Below, piece by piece: positions 17,130-26,963 of a DNA stretch of 64,000 nt. This DNA comes from Fuerstiella sp. GTDB taxonomy: Bacteria; Planctomycetota; Planctomycetia; Planctomycetales; Planctomycetaceae. The notes under the pieces were generated by a model. It did no database searches and was not told the origin of the DNA. It saw only the letters and a list, made by a program, of their open reading frames with translations. The translations under genes and the position numbers were made by a program. Each line of letters starts with the position of its first letter. Positions within the stretch are counted from its first letter, which is position 1. The stretch covers positions 1 to 64,000 of the forward strand of contig JAQWOH010000028.1 of the NCBI GenBank assembly GCA_029245955.1. The letters are read 5' to 3'.

Positions 17130-18762
17130 CAGACCATGCGGTGGAAACTGCGAATCCGCTGTGAGTAGACGGACAATCCTGTCAATTGCGGACTCAAATG
17201 GTCGATTGATGGCTCAGCCGGCACACGTTTGAGTGAGTGCGGGGATGAGCGACCGTACGGATGAGCGACGCGGCGTCGTCACGCGAATTCGGACTGGTGA
17301 CTGAGGACACACATACTCAATTTTCTGATTCGGGAGTGACACCATGTACATCCGTTTCCGGCTGGCAGCACAGCCCGCCAAAAGTGAATGTGACGAACTG
17401 TGCTGATATCAGGTCGGGGCAAATGGCACGGTTAGAATGCTGCATCGTGGCGTTGCCAATCGGCAAACGTCGTGCCCGGCGAAGTGTCAGCAGATCACCT
17501 CTGGCGTGACCTGGTTCGCATACAAGAGGCTCTTCACCACTGGGGTGAAGTTTTTGCAATGCCAGGATCCGGTCTTCTTCATCCGGAAATACAAGATGCC
17601 CCCTGTCTCCCACCGAAGAAAGCTTCAACCTCGCTGTTTCCCCGCTGCGTACGTTGGTTGCTGTCACATAGAAGTCGATGGCTTCGCGATCGACTTGGAG
17701 TGTCGCCCCGCCGCCACTCCTGATGTGCACCACATACCGTGAACTCGCAGCAGCCAGACAAGAGCCTTTCTAGCTTTTGCCGTCAGGAACGACGGTATGG
17801 TGCGGCACCATTTCCGACATCCGGTCTGCTTGCTTGTTGATCAACTTGCAGTCGATCCCCAGCCAGTGAAACCGCCTGCGAACCGCTGCACGATGGTCGC
17901 TTTTCACATTGGGATCGTAAGCCATGATTCCGGTGGCGGGCATTTCCTGATGAGCGTCATGATGGAAGAAGTCATAGAGCCCACCAGGCAGGCATTCTAG
18001 AACCTGGGCCGAATTTCGGCTCCTCAATTCCAACTCGTTGACAGGCGGGACGTTCGAACTCGAAGAAGGGACGATACGGATTGTTGTCGAGGAATTTCCT
18101 TGCCGACCGGTTTATTGCCCGGCTCCGCCCACAACGGCCCCTGTCCTGTCGCAGTTGACAATCAATCCGGAACGCGCCGTGGCCACGATTGAAACCGGCG
18201 AAATGGGCGCCACAGTGGCCTTCGCAATAACTGCGTTTGTCCATAAAGACATAAAACGTGTTGCCGAGCGGCAGCGCCTCTTTGAACAGTTTTGCGACGA
18301 GCCGTTCCCTAAGCCATTGCGTTCTCTTTGCATCCGCCCACGATTCTGCCCAGGGCTGATCGAGTCTTTCCTGACCGGGTGCGGCGATCCGTTGAACGGC
18401 CTTAATCATGCGACCATCATCGTTCCGATGGGCCCCGATGGCGACATTGAACGGACCCCAGCACCGACCCGACTGATGCTTCGCCTATCCGAAGAAGACA
18501 GTGATGCCCACCAGAAACTGCTTCTTTTTCACGTAGCGACAAGCGTCTCTCAATTGTGGCCGTTAGTGTTTATTTGAATATTCACCCTCATCGATTTCTT
18601 AAAGGTTCCATTACGGCCCGCCGACCCGTGCCAATGCCCCTTCGCTGGGGTGCGTGAACAGGGATCACCCCGAAGACGGCGCGACAGCCACCACGGACTG
18701 AACGTGATGCCCTGCGAAGCACGTTTCGTGATTTTCCGGCGAGCACAGTCTCAGACCGCTCA
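17130..18762. other. Spacer of 1.6 kb with decayed coding-like sequence
   Basis: No intact gene. On the reverse strand, stretches with plausible protein character are broken by stops or lack a start: 17317-17733 (VHIRSGGGATLQVDREAIDF, then LSSVGDRGHLVFPDEED) and 17770-18400 (GIMAYDPNVKSDHR, RRRFHWLGIDCKLINKQADR, upstream part separated by a stop). A plus-strand frame at 18038-18577 covers the same DNA and may be its shadow. I cannot assign a family to any of these. Confidence 0.4.
17770..18409 (-). pseudogene. Possible decayed gene of unknown family
   Basis: One reverse-strand frame reads through 17770-18033 (MAYDPNVKSDHRAAVRRRF, WLGIDCKLINKQADRMSEMV). Upstream of a stop at about 18112, the same frame continues to 18333 (AKATVAPISPVSIVATARSG). 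Another frame covers 17972-18409 (WAESWADAKRTQWLRERLV). The composition resembles protein rather than random translation, but no motif is recognised, and the competing plus-strand frame cannot be excluded. Confidence 0.3.
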
Positions 18763-20541
18763 CTACGATGACGATTCTTCCGTAACTCCCGCACGAGCCA
18801 TTGCGTCTTCCAGAAAGTAGTTAATGTCTTCAGCCTCGTCGGCATGCAATACATCGTAAGCATGTGCCGCGCTGCGTGCGTGATAAAGTTGCTCGCGAAG
18901 ATTGACGTCTCTGGTGATGATTGCCGCAAATGCCGACAGGACTTCGAGATGGCGGCGGCGGTCAGTCTGTGGTGTGGCCAGCAGCAGAATCGCGTGGATG
19001 GGCTGTTTATCAGGACTGCCCAGGTCCAGCCCACGGGAACTGATCCCCAGGATTCCCGTAATATCCTCTCCCTCATCAAGGATCGCATGCGGAATCATCA
19101 GACCTTCGGCAAGACAGGTTGTTTCGTCCTGCTCACGTTCGAGAACCTTTCGCACAAACTCTTCTTGCGGGACGGAGGGCCTCACCTTGGTTGTGTAGAG
19201 CTGTGAAGCCAGAGACCGGATAACGTCGCTGCTTGTATTGCCAGTCACGTTGACGGAAATATGGTGCTCGTCGAGAAAATCAAGCAACCGTGGCAGGTCC
19301 TTGTCCGATTCTCCCGTCCGTAAAAGTGCAAACCGAGCGGCGCTGGGGCCCAATAGCTGATTGATGGCAAGCGCAGCCAGGCCAACGGTGGTGACCGTAG
19401 CGGCAACATCACTAAAACGCGGGTCGGCCTGCACGAAGAGAATCAACCCTACGGCCACGCCACCGTGCGGCAGCAGCGCAATGCCCAGGTAATTGCGGAC
19501 GCGACTGGGAACACCGGCCAGTGACATTGCGGCGAATGCTCCCACATATTTTCCGACAAAACGAGCGAGGAAGTAAAGGGCGACAAGTTCCGCCGCCTGC
19601 AACACAAGGGAAAAGTCGAGGTTCATGCCGGCAAATGTGTAGAAAGCGGCAAAGAGCGCGCCGCCGATCGCGTGCAGATAAGCTTCCGCGGATCGCACCG
19701 TTTCGTGTTGCACGTTGGTGATAATGATTCCAGCGAACGTGCAGGCCAGAATTCCGGATGCCCCGAATCCCACCGCCGCGCCCCAGGATGCCAAGATCAC
19801 TGCGACCATCAGCGGACCCAGAAACGCAGGACCGACGACTGTCCGCAGCAGGCACAGTGCCGTCAGCGTAGTGAGCGCCGCTACGGCAACGGCGATACTA
19901 AACTCTCTCACTACAGAACCAAACGCCACCTGCCACGTGCTGTGCCAGGATCCCTCGGCACTGCCCTCCGCCATATATGCCGTGGCGAAGACAAAGGCTG
20001 CTACCGCCACCATATCAATCAGTGCCACGGCCGCCACGAGGGTACGCGTCAATATACCGCGTGCCCTTGCCTCCTGAACGACCAGGACCGTTGTGCCGGG
20101 AGCGCCCGCGATTGCAACCGCCGCCAGAATCAGACAGGCTCTGGCCGTCATTTCGTCAGGTGCAATCGATCTTCCCAAACCATACATTGCCAGACCGACC
20201 ACGGTTGGAGTCACAAGCGCTTCGCCGAGCAGTAACAGTCCGATCCGTTTTCCGGCATTCCGCAAGCTTGCAAAGTGCAGCGCAGCCCCGACAGTGAATC
20301 CGATATAGCCCAACACAAAACTCATATACGCAGAAAATCCGCGAACGGTGTTCTCGCTAAGTCCCGTGAAAGCCCCGTGCCAGGAGTCGAATGCCCGCAG
20401 CAGAATACCGGTTCCGATCCACCCCGTGACTTTCGGGAGGCCAATTCGGCCGACCAATTCGCCACCAACAATGCCGGCAACCAGTACGAGAGCGAGGTGA
20501 TAGAGGGTGTCGTCCGCCGTGAAGGTGAGATCCATGGTCAT
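18763..20541 (-). CDS. Cation:proton antiporter (Kef/CPA2 type) fused to a PTS EIIA domain
   Basis: 592 residues; ATG 20541, with a second ATG at 20535. Residues about 10-410 are a chain of roughly 11-12 hydrophobic segments (LALVLVAGIVGGELVGRIGL, VLGYIGFTVGAALHF, ACLILAAVAIAGAPGTTVLV) typical of CPA2 Na+/H+ or K+/H+ antiporters. Residues about 420-580 form a soluble domain with the PTS EIIA type-2 pattern: CLAEGLMIPHA, with the phosphorylatable histidine at about 485, then GILGISSRGLDL, HAILLLATP and LEVLSAFAAI. Coupling of transport to EIIA phosphorylation state is inferred from the fusion. A sugar-transport role is unlikely because no EIIB or EIIC is seen nearby. Confidence 0.9.
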   Translation of the reverse strand: MTMDLTFTADDTLYHLALVLVAGIVGGELVGRIGLPKVTGWIGTGILLRAFDSWHGAFTGLSENTVRGFSAYMSFVLGYIGFTVGAALHFASLRNAGKRIGLLLLGEALVTPTVVGLAMYGLGRSIAPDEMTARACLILAAVAIAGAPGTTVLVVQEARARGILTRTLVAAVALIDMVAVAAFVFATAYMAEGSAEGSWHSTWQVAFGSVVREFSIAVAVAALTTLTALCLLRTVVGPAFLGPLMVAVILASWGAAVGFGASGILACTFAGIIITNVQHETVRSAEAYLHAIGGALFAAFYTFAGMNLDFSLVLQAAELVALYFLARFVGKYVGAFAAMSLAGVPSRVRNYLGIALLPHGGVAVGLILFVQADPRFSDVAATVTTVGLAALAINQLLGPSAARFALLRTGESDKDLPRLLDFLDEHHISVNVTGNTSSDVIRSLASQLYTTKVRPSVPQEEFVRKVLEREQDETTCLAEGLMIPHAILDEGEDITGILGISSRGLDLGSPDKQPIHAILLLATPQTDRRRHLEVLSAFAAIITRDVNLREQLYHARSAAHAYDVLHADEAEDINYFLEDAMARAGVTEESSS

Positions 20542-20682
20542 TGTATCAAATGAGTACGAGACTTAAGGCCGCTCTTGTTTTGTGCGCAACGTAACCAGAG
20601 ACAGGAAATCTAAATGACCAAACCGCTGTCCGTCAAGCGCCTTCGCGCCCTTCCGCGCCCAGTGGGCAAGGCGAAGTATCTC

Positions 20683-20701
20683 CGGGGGTTCTGTTCCCCC
20701 G
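20683..20701. other. GC-rich hairpin
   Basis: A perfect 6-bp stem (CGGGGG / CCCCCG) around a 7-base loop, about 140 bases upstream of the antiporter start. No T-run follows on either strand, so it is not a standard terminator. It may be a structured leader or a chance palindrome. Confidence 0.3.
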
Positions 20702-20840
20702 AGTTCAGTGTCAGACAGTCGCTGCACTCATGAAAACCACAATCTACCGATTCGACGTCCATCGCTCAGCCATGACCAGAGATGGAAGCCGTACGTCCAC
20801 GCGCAGCTGGTCGACGTGCATGACGACGCGTCCGATTCGG

Positions 20841-20929
20841 TCGAAATGTCGAAGTCTCCGGAAATCGGCAGACCCGGCGGACAACATTCCACTCTGGGTG
20901 GCCTGAGGCCGGAGCAATACGAACAGTGA
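20841..20929 (+). pseudogene. Fragment of IS3-family transposase C-terminus
   Basis: Across two frames the plus strand reads VEVSGNRQTRR and HSTLGGLRPEQYEQ followed by TGA. This matches the usual IS3 orfB ending (IEVFYNRQRRHS, LGYLSPEQYEQ). The rest of the element is absent or unrecognisable. The (S/P)-EQYEQ ending resembles the larger remnant at 10740-11530, so both may come from the same IS family. Confidence 0.55.
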
Positions 20930-21324
20930 GGAGACAGAGCAGATATTTCTCAAGACAGAATGGCTGTCTCATACAACGGTTAACAGCCCCACTAAATCTA
21001 CGAAATTTCAGTTTCCGGATCCGTCCGAAATGTGGGCTGCGCCATCGAACCGCATTCCACATGGCCGAAAACGCGGCTGTCTGCGCTCGGCATGATCGAT
21101 TACATCAATCCGGAGAGAGCCGGTCTTGCGTAAATCCTGTCGTTTGCGCTCAGGCCAAGGGACGACTTTCCGGAAGCTATATCTCCAGAGGACCGTTCCG
21201 GCAACACTTGAGCGTCAGATTTCTGAAATTTCAACATGTGCGTTATCATGCCCGCCGGATTCCAGCCCGGCTAGTACGACTTTCAGCAGTACAACTTCCG
21301 GAAATTCATGTAAACAAGACCGTC

Positions 21325-22026
21325 ATGAGCCTTTTAACAATATCGTCTGTCCTGATGTTCGCGGTGGCCGCCAGCGTCGCGACCGCCGCCGAGCCATCGA
21401 AAGGCGAAAAACTTTCTGCACTGAAAGTGAAAACGATTTTTGTCGAGAAGTGCATCGCCTGCCATGGTGACGATTCTGATGAGATCGCTGGCGGATTCGA
21501 CATGCGTTCGCGGCAGGCCATGCTGAAAGGCGGAACAGCTCACGCGGCAGCAGACCAGGTGGATTCGCGACTGGATCAATGAAGGTGCACCGTCGCCTGA
21601 CGAAACCCGGGTGAGCGACATTCGCAACAAGTTTACTGAAGGCATTATCGTTACAACGTCGCGTGGGCTAAGCGACGCCTGGACCTATCGCCGTTACCAG
21701 TCAAAGCACCTGTGGGCGTATCGGCCGCTAAACGTCGAAGCGGTTCCTGCGTCAGCTCATCCGGTTGACTGGTTCATCGATCGAAAACTCGATGAGAATG
21801 ACCTGGCACTCGCGCCGGCGGCGGGACAAAAGCCGGTCACACGATCGGTGCCACAGACGAAATTGGTGATTCCGCCGTCGAGTGTGTTCACCATATCCGT
21901 GACGTTCATGTCACGCTGCTGCACCTGCTGGGCCTCGACGACAACCACCTGACCTACTACCACGCCGGCCGATTCAAGCAACTCAGCCAGTTCGGCGGCG
22001 AAGTGATCAATGAACTGAAGGCATAG
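21325..22026 (+). pseudogene. Collapsed PSCyt1/DUF1549-DUF1501 remnant
   Basis: Starts at ATG 21325 with a signal peptide (SLLTISSVLMFAVAASVATAA) and an intact haem motif CIACH (planctomycete cytochrome PSCyt1 domain). A frameshift near 21550 moves the frame to TRWIRDWINEGAPSPDE, then HPVDWFIDRKLDENDL (start of DUF1549). At about 21835, mid-domain, the sequence jumps in another frame to GATDEIG, VHVTLLHLLGLDDNHLTYY and a GEVINELKA-TAG ending, which is the C-terminus of a DUF1501 protein. Compared with the intact pair at 37088-41413, about 3.5 kb spanning the rest of DUF1549, DUF1553 and most of DUF1501 is missing. It is not functional. Confidence 0.85.
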
Positions 22027-22252
22027 GGAGCGATCCTTTCAGCGTGAACTTCTGTGCAAACGGGAGTCGGCTTCGAATCGAACCGGAGACATTGCAGTTT
22101 TTTTCGACCGAGCCCCGGCATCTGCAACCAGAGACATCAAGGACACCATTTGCCGCATAGAGCCCGCGTGACAAGCAATGTTGGCCAGAGCGCCGCATCT
22201 GCACCGTGGATGTCGAAGTCGTGACGCTCTCAAACGACGTGGTGAGTTTGGT

Positions 22253-24088
22253 TTAGTTGATAGTCACCGCCAGAGGAGCACTACCGGCTTTCATTCCTGT
22301 TGAGATGATGGTGTCCGGGGCATCTTTGCCAGCTTTGACGATGAAGACATTGTCCTTTGGTGCTGATGGGGTAAAGGTCTGTCCGTTGGCCCGGACGGTA
22401 TAGAGGATCTCGTTAGTATCGGCATGAATGAGTTGAACAACCGGGTCTTCTACATCGAAAGTTATCTTACCGAGCTTTCCCCAGGACCGAGGGTTGTAGT
22501 TGTCAAACTGTGAGATGGTGCGTGGCCAGCCACGATATTGTTTTGCGGCTGAGGACGTGATGTCGACATTTCGCGGCCAGCATTCCATGGTGATCTGGCG
22601 GGTTGCCGTGTTAAGGCGAACAATCCCAAAGCCAGCGGCACGAGTATTAAGAATATTGCCTGCGGGCTTTTTCTCGGGATTCGCAGCGGCATGGTTGGTG
22701 ACTTTGTTGTGAAAGCCATCAAGGTGGTCACCGGTGTATTCGGGGGCACCCGTTTCGCGGTTCCGTCCCGGTTCAAGCGGCTCCCACCAGCGGAGATAAA
22801 GATTAGCAATGGAGGGCACGCAAAACGACCAGATGGCGTCGCGGTGTTCGTCAATACCGTGCTGAAAGATGGTTGCGAGATGCTGATCGCCGGCGCAGTG
22901 AAACGCAAAGCCCTTACGAAGAGCATCCAGGGCGCGGTTGCGACCGGACTGTGGCCAGCCGTTGGAATCCATGTCCGCGTGGAGGCGTCCATTGGCACTG
23001 CCGTGAATATGAGCGCCGCCACAGAAGATGGTCTGCGAGAGAGCAACTTTCATGTCTGCATGACGCCAGTCCTGAGCCCAATTGTCGAGGAATCTAAGCT
23101 GCCGTTCCCCCAGGAGGACGGCACCTTCGACATCAACACTTGCCGGGTCGTAATCGGGGTTTCGAATGTGATCCGGACGCGGCCCCTGTTTCGGGACACG
23201 ACCGGCGGGACCGGTTTTGAACTTGCGGTCTTCGAGGATGGCAAAGTCAACATTGCCCCAGTTCAGATTGGTGAACCAGACACCGATGCCCTGGCCAACC
23301 TTGTGAGGATCAGCGGGATCAGGAAAGTGGCTCGTCTGGGCGCGTTCGACTTCTCTGACGTAGACGCCGGGCCGGGAGTAGCCGCCGTCAGAGGCTCCGC
23401 TGAGAGTTGAGATTTTTCCGCTTTCGCCCCAGAGGTTGGGCTGACCGGCATCATGGTCGTCAGGCAGGCAGAGGGTGGGCCGCTCTTTGATGATCTCACC
23501 AAAGTCACGCCCGAACTTGAGCCAGGCGGCGTAGTGTCTGTTATGGTCATAGACCTGGTCGCCGGAGAAGAAAAGTACGTCGGCGTCGACCTTCTTAACA
23601 TTGTCGATAATGTCCTGACGGGAGATATCGCCGCCATGGGCCGGATGGATTGAGTTCCCTGTGAAACCGGCAACGACAATTTCGTCCTGGTCAACGGGGT
23701 TCCTGCGAATGATGCCCTCGTAGGTCGCTTCCGTCCCATGCGCGACGCGGTATCTGCAAGTCCTGGAATCATCCCAGTTTTCAACCCGGAAAGGGGCCGT
23801 CCAGCCTTGCTCGACAGCAGTCGTTCGGGCAACTTCGACCCACTTGCCGTCTTTTTCGATTTCCAGGCGGACGGTCTTCGTGTCAGCCTCAGCAATTGGA
23901 TAGAGCTGGGCTGTGAGCTTGAGGGTGCTGTCGTGGACGGTGTAAAGGGCAAAACAGATGATGTCCTTATTTTCAACCTTCGGGATGGACAGAACAGCGC
24001 GTCCTCGTCTGTTCTGCTGGGCGTCCGCGCGACCGCAGGCGATTGCAAGAGCCACGCAACAAATAGTAAGACACTTTTGAAATGTCAT
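22253..24088 (-). CDS. PhoD-like metallophosphatase, secreted
   Basis: 611 residues; ATG 24088 preceded by AAGGA six bases away. A signal peptide (CLTICCVALAIACGRADAQ) indicates export. The central part has PhoD-type metal ligands: VVAGFTGNSIH, LFFSGDQVYDHNRHYAAWLKF, PTLCLPDDHDAGQPNLWGE, and FHCAGDQHLATIFQHG. The C-terminal region (about 450-611) is a beta-rich extension ending in TVRANGQTF and AGSAPLAVTIN. The family hydrolyses phosphodiesters or phosphomonoesters with a binuclear metal centre; the substrate here is unknown. It lies 30 bases downstream of the membrane-protein gene and is probably co-transcribed with it. Confidence 0.88.
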   Translation of the reverse strand: MTFQKCLTICCVALAIACGRADAQQNRRGRAVLSIPKVENKDIICFALYTVHDSTLKLTAQLYPIAEADTKTVRLEIEKDGKWVEVARTTAVEQGWTAPFRVENWDDSRTCRYRVAHGTEATYEGIIRRNPVDQDEIVVAGFTGNSIHPAHGGDISRQDIIDNVKKVDADVLFFSGDQVYDHNRHYAAWLKFGRDFGEIIKERPTLCLPDDHDAGQPNLWGESGKISTLSGASDGGYSRPGVYVREVERAQTSHFPDPADPHKVGQGIGVWFTNLNWGNVDFAILEDRKFKTGPAGRVPKQGPRPDHIRNPDYDPASVDVEGAVLLGERQLRFLDNWAQDWRHADMKVALSQTIFCGGAHIHGSANGRLHADMDSNGWPQSGRNRALDALRKGFAFHCAGDQHLATIFQHGIDEHRDAIWSFCVPSIANLYLRWWEPLEPGRNRETGAPEYTGDHLDGFHNKVTNHAAANPEKKPAGNILNTRAAGFGIVRLNTATRQITMECWPRNVDITSSAAKQYRGWPRTISQFDNYNPRSWGKLGKITFDVEDPVVQLIHADTNEILYTVRANGQTFTPSAPKDNVFIVKAGKDAPDTIISTGMKAGSAPLAVTIN

Positions 24089-24118
24089 GTTGATTCCTTA
24101 TCCGTCGATTGAATTCGG

Positions 24119-25138
24119 TTAGTCTATCGTACAGGTGATCGGGCGCGTAGTGCCGGAGTCATCAGATGTGAGTCCGGGCGGTCGCGCGACGTTTTCAGCG
24201 CTCTGGGGCTCGCGCCACAGGAAGAAAAGAAACAGAGGAATAAAAACATGGGGGGCACGGAGCACTGCTTCATGGACGAATTGGTCAGCCCCCCAGTAGT
24301 TAAGGCTCAGGGACATGCCTGCAACCGGTCGCGCAATAGCTGTCACAAAGCCCCAGGCAGCTGCATAGAGTGCGCTCATGCGGCGTAAAGGTGGCAGGAA
24401 GATCCCGATACAGACGAGGAAGTCGAGGATGCCTGCCGTATGGAGCATCGTGTTGGCCGTGTCGTATCCGACGTCGAGAATGACCGAGGTCATGGCGTGG
24501 AAAGTCGCCGGCGGGGGCCACAACCCGAGCGCATAGCACCCGTGGCCCGCAAAGGTCGTGACCAGCGCAAGCAAAGCGGTGGTGACTGTGACGCGGTGAC
24601 GGACTCCGAGTGCCAGTGCCGTGACCAGGAGGATGGGCATCAGGATCTGGCCACCATGTTCGATGAACATCGGGGGTTGGCGCTGAGACGCAACGTACTT
24701 GGCATAGCTGAGAATGGTGAGCAATCCGCTGCCACCGACGAGAGCAGCCATCTGGATCCACGATCCTTTGCGGACAATAACCGTAATCACAGCACAGATA
24801 AGATAAAACCAACCGATACGAGCGACCCATTTCTGAACAAATCCATCATCCGCCCCGGAACCGACAAACTCCTCCCAGTCAATGCCAATTCTTTCCGCAA
24901 ACACATAGGTTGCATCCTGCCAGACCAGTATGCCGTAGGGGCCTTCCCAATAGAAATGCACCCAGGTCCAGCCGGCGAAACAGAAGAATGCGCCCAGTCG
25001 GAGGATAATAATCAGACGGCTGTCGAAATTCGGTTTGTTCACGGCGGACGACGGAATAACTCTTTCCTTTCGCTCAATATTAATCCCATAGCGGAACAAG
25101 GATTCCTGCGGGGCACGAGCCGGACATTCAGCTCTCAC
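24119..25138 (-). CDS. Integral membrane protein of unknown function
   Basis: 339 residues from ATG 25138. The N-terminal 35 residues look untypical, and a GTG inside (VNKPNF) may be the true start. About seven or eight hydrophobic segments follow: LIIILRLGAFFCFAGWTWV, WFYLICAVITVIV, ILMPILLVTALALGV, TTALLALVTTFAGHGCYALG, ILDFLVCIGIFLPPL, and VFIPLFLFFLW. No catalytic motif is recognised. It is the first gene of a likely two-gene operon with the PhoD-like phosphatase. Confidence 0.75.
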   Translation of the reverse strand: MRAECPARAPQESLFRYGINIERKERVIPSSAVNKPNFDSRLIIILRLGAFFCFAGWTWVHFYWEGPYGILVWQDATYVFAERIGIDWEEFVGSGADDGFVQKWVARIGWFYLICAVITVIVRKGSWIQMAALVGGSGLLTILSYAKYVASQRQPPMFIEHGGQILMPILLVTALALGVRHRVTVTTALLALVTTFAGHGCYALGLWPPPATFHAMTSVILDVGYDTANTMLHTAGILDFLVCIGIFLPPLRRMSALYAAAWGFVTAIARPVAGMSLSLNYWGADQFVHEAVLRAPHVFIPLFLFFLWREPQSAENVARPPGLTSDDSGTTRPITCTID

Positions 25139-26153
25139 CTCACGATTGTATTCAAAGCCTTTGACTGAGAACCACCGGAGCGTTTTCGCAGCGTATCGGA
25201 CTCCGAAAACTGGCAGATTTCACAGACAAGTAAGACGCGACCGACGAGGATAACAGCGAGTGCGCCGAGTTATCGGGCTACGTTGACTGATCATTCCCGA
25301 TATACGTTGAATTCTCAGCTCAGCCGATACGACGACTCTGCACAGGCAGGCACACCTCGCCAGATGACAGCAGATTCCATAAAAAACGTATGGACCGGAT
25401 GACACGGAACTCGTCCGTCGTCAAACGTACGGGAATTCGAAAAATGTGGTGGCAACAGGTTACCAATTGGCCTTCGTTGTGCCACTCGTCGTCTTTCCGA
25501 TTCGGACATATCGGTAAGGCGTCAACTCTGGGACTTCCAGCCGACTCGCCGCTCTCGGACATACTCAATCACTGCCGAGAGCTATCGCATTGCCCCCACC
25601 GAGCCTGTCCAATCGCCGGACAAGGAGCGTGTCTGTTTTGGGATGCACCTGGAGACAATTTCAAAGACCAGGGCGTTCTTCATTGGTAACCCTCGTAATG
25701 AATTGCTCAATGATGGACTGTTCCTCACTGAGTCTGAGCGGGAGCTCGTTGGACAATTGCCCGTTGACCGCTTGACTACAACCTTCCTCGAACTTCACAG
25801 TTCGAGGGACAACCAATCCCCGGCAGCGTTCGTTGCACGGTGTTCTTTTCGATCGGCCTGAGGCCTCACTCCAGCAGAACACCGGCATCATGAACCCCGC
25901 TTCTCTCACTTAAGTTGGGGTTGAACTCGCGAGAAGGTCAAATCAATGACTAAGCAAGATATATTGAAGTCGGAGATTGGGCCGAAAGAAACACAGAAAC
26001 CACATCGAGAAGCCACTGCACAAGTCCCCCAAACCTATGACGTCTGCCGGGTTGAACGCCGAATGCGTTCAACGGGTGGACACTTCAGACGACATCCGCA
26101 AGCCACGGCAACAGGCACAAAACGGCACACTGAATTTTTTTTGCAGGGGCGGA
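25139..26153. other. Spacer of about 1 kb
   Basis: No convincing gene. It contains copy B of the 51-base dispersed repeat. Short frames such as 25320-25568 (-) and 25643-25861 (+) have no recognisable motif. Confidence 0.45.
25383..25433. repeat. 51-base dispersed repeat, copy B
   Basis: Matches 1763-1813 at 39 of 51 bases by eye, in the same orientation; the core GATGACACGGA is identical. Both copies lie in gene-free spacers. Confidence 0.55.
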
Positions 26154-26963
26154 TCAGACAGATTTCGTTGCCACGAATCGAACGTACTTCAGTGAACCGT
26201 TTTTAAAGCTATTGAAGACGGTCGAATCCTGCACGCCGGCGAACTGCCGAAAAACGCTGCAAAGCCAGCCGGGAATGTGTTTCTGAATCAGACTGCATTT
26301 TCTTTCGTCTTCCCATTCCATCGCCTGGACAACATTCGCAGAAATGTCTTCCTCATCAAGCAGCGTCATTCCAGCATCGTCAAAGGACTGCTTCAGTGGC
26401 TCAATGTCGTGCGGGGAACGGAAATCGGCAAACAGAAACTGTCCGCCCGGACGCAGTACACGCGCGGCTTCTTTCAGAAAGTCTGGCACGGACCCGTAGC
26501 AGTGAGATGATTCTACGTTGACGACAGCGTCAAATGATGCATTGTCAAACGGCAAAGCCTCGGCATCGCCCTGAACAAACGTCAGATTTTCAACCCGATG
26601 AGTCCGATTGCAAAGCTCCACGACCTTTCCCGAAAAATCGATTCCCGTCAGTGACGTCGGTTTCAGATAGCGGGTTACGTACGAGGCACCTCCGCCGCGA
26701 CCGGAACCGACTTCCAGTACGGTTTGATTTTCCAGATCGACTGCACCGGCAACGCGATGATAAAGCTGTATACAGCACCGATCCGATTCGTCTGACTGGT
26801 CAAGCAATAACGGACTGTGAGCGTCGTTCCGACAGACGTAGCCGTAATTCATGAAGGTCCAATTGCTGATTCTGTAACCAGCCAGATGCTGATACCAAAA
26901 CTGCCACACCCGCCGGCGCAATGCCGGACGTTTTTCAATGACGGAAACCAGCAGCTTCAACAT
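26154..26963 (-). CDS. SAM-dependent methyltransferase (class I)
   Basis: 269 residues from ATG 26963, chosen because AAGGA sits five bases upstream; an in-frame ATG at 27068 is less likely. Class I methyltransferase motifs are clear: VLEVGSGRGGGASYV (motif I), LTGIDFSGK, FVQGDAEALPFDNASFDAVV and VLRPGGQFLFADF. The layout, with an N-terminal helical segment WQFWYQHLAGY and NYGYV, resembles methyltransferases of the phthiotriol/phenolphthiotriol type that act on lipid or polyketide hydroxyls, but the substrate cannot be read. It is a single gene, divergent from the sialate O-acetylesterase gene at 27301. Confidence 0.85.
   Translation of the reverse strand: MLKLLVSVIEKRPALRRRVWQFWYQHLAGYRISNWTFMNYGYVCRNDAHSPLLLDQSDESDRCCIQLYHRVAGAVDLENQTVLEVGSGRGGGASYVTRYLKPTSLTGIDFSGKVVELCNRTHRVENLTFVQGDAEALPFDNASFDAVVNVESSHCYGSVPDFLKEAARVLRPGGQFLFADFRSPHDIEPLKQSFDDAGMTLLDEEDISANVVQAMEWEDERKCSLIQKHIPGWLCSVFRQFAGVQDSTVFNSFKNGSLKYVRFVATKSV

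Larger units (their letters stand above)
20542..21324. other. Spacer with hairpin and an IS3 tail
   Basis: No intact gene. It contains a GC-rich hairpin at 20683-20701 (CGGGGG, 7-base loop, CCCCCG, no T-run) and a short piece of an IS3-family transposase C-terminus near 20841-20929. It also carries the upstream region of the divergent antiporter. Confidence 0.5.

Noticed and set aside
18038..18577. 179-codon plus-strand frame
   Set aside because: It competes with reverse-strand frames over the same DNA. Neither has a known motif, so it is reported only as a decayed region.
22060..22100. Sequence resembling a tRNA 3' half on the reverse strand
   Set aside because: No matching acceptor stem, D-arm or anticodon arm could be built around it.
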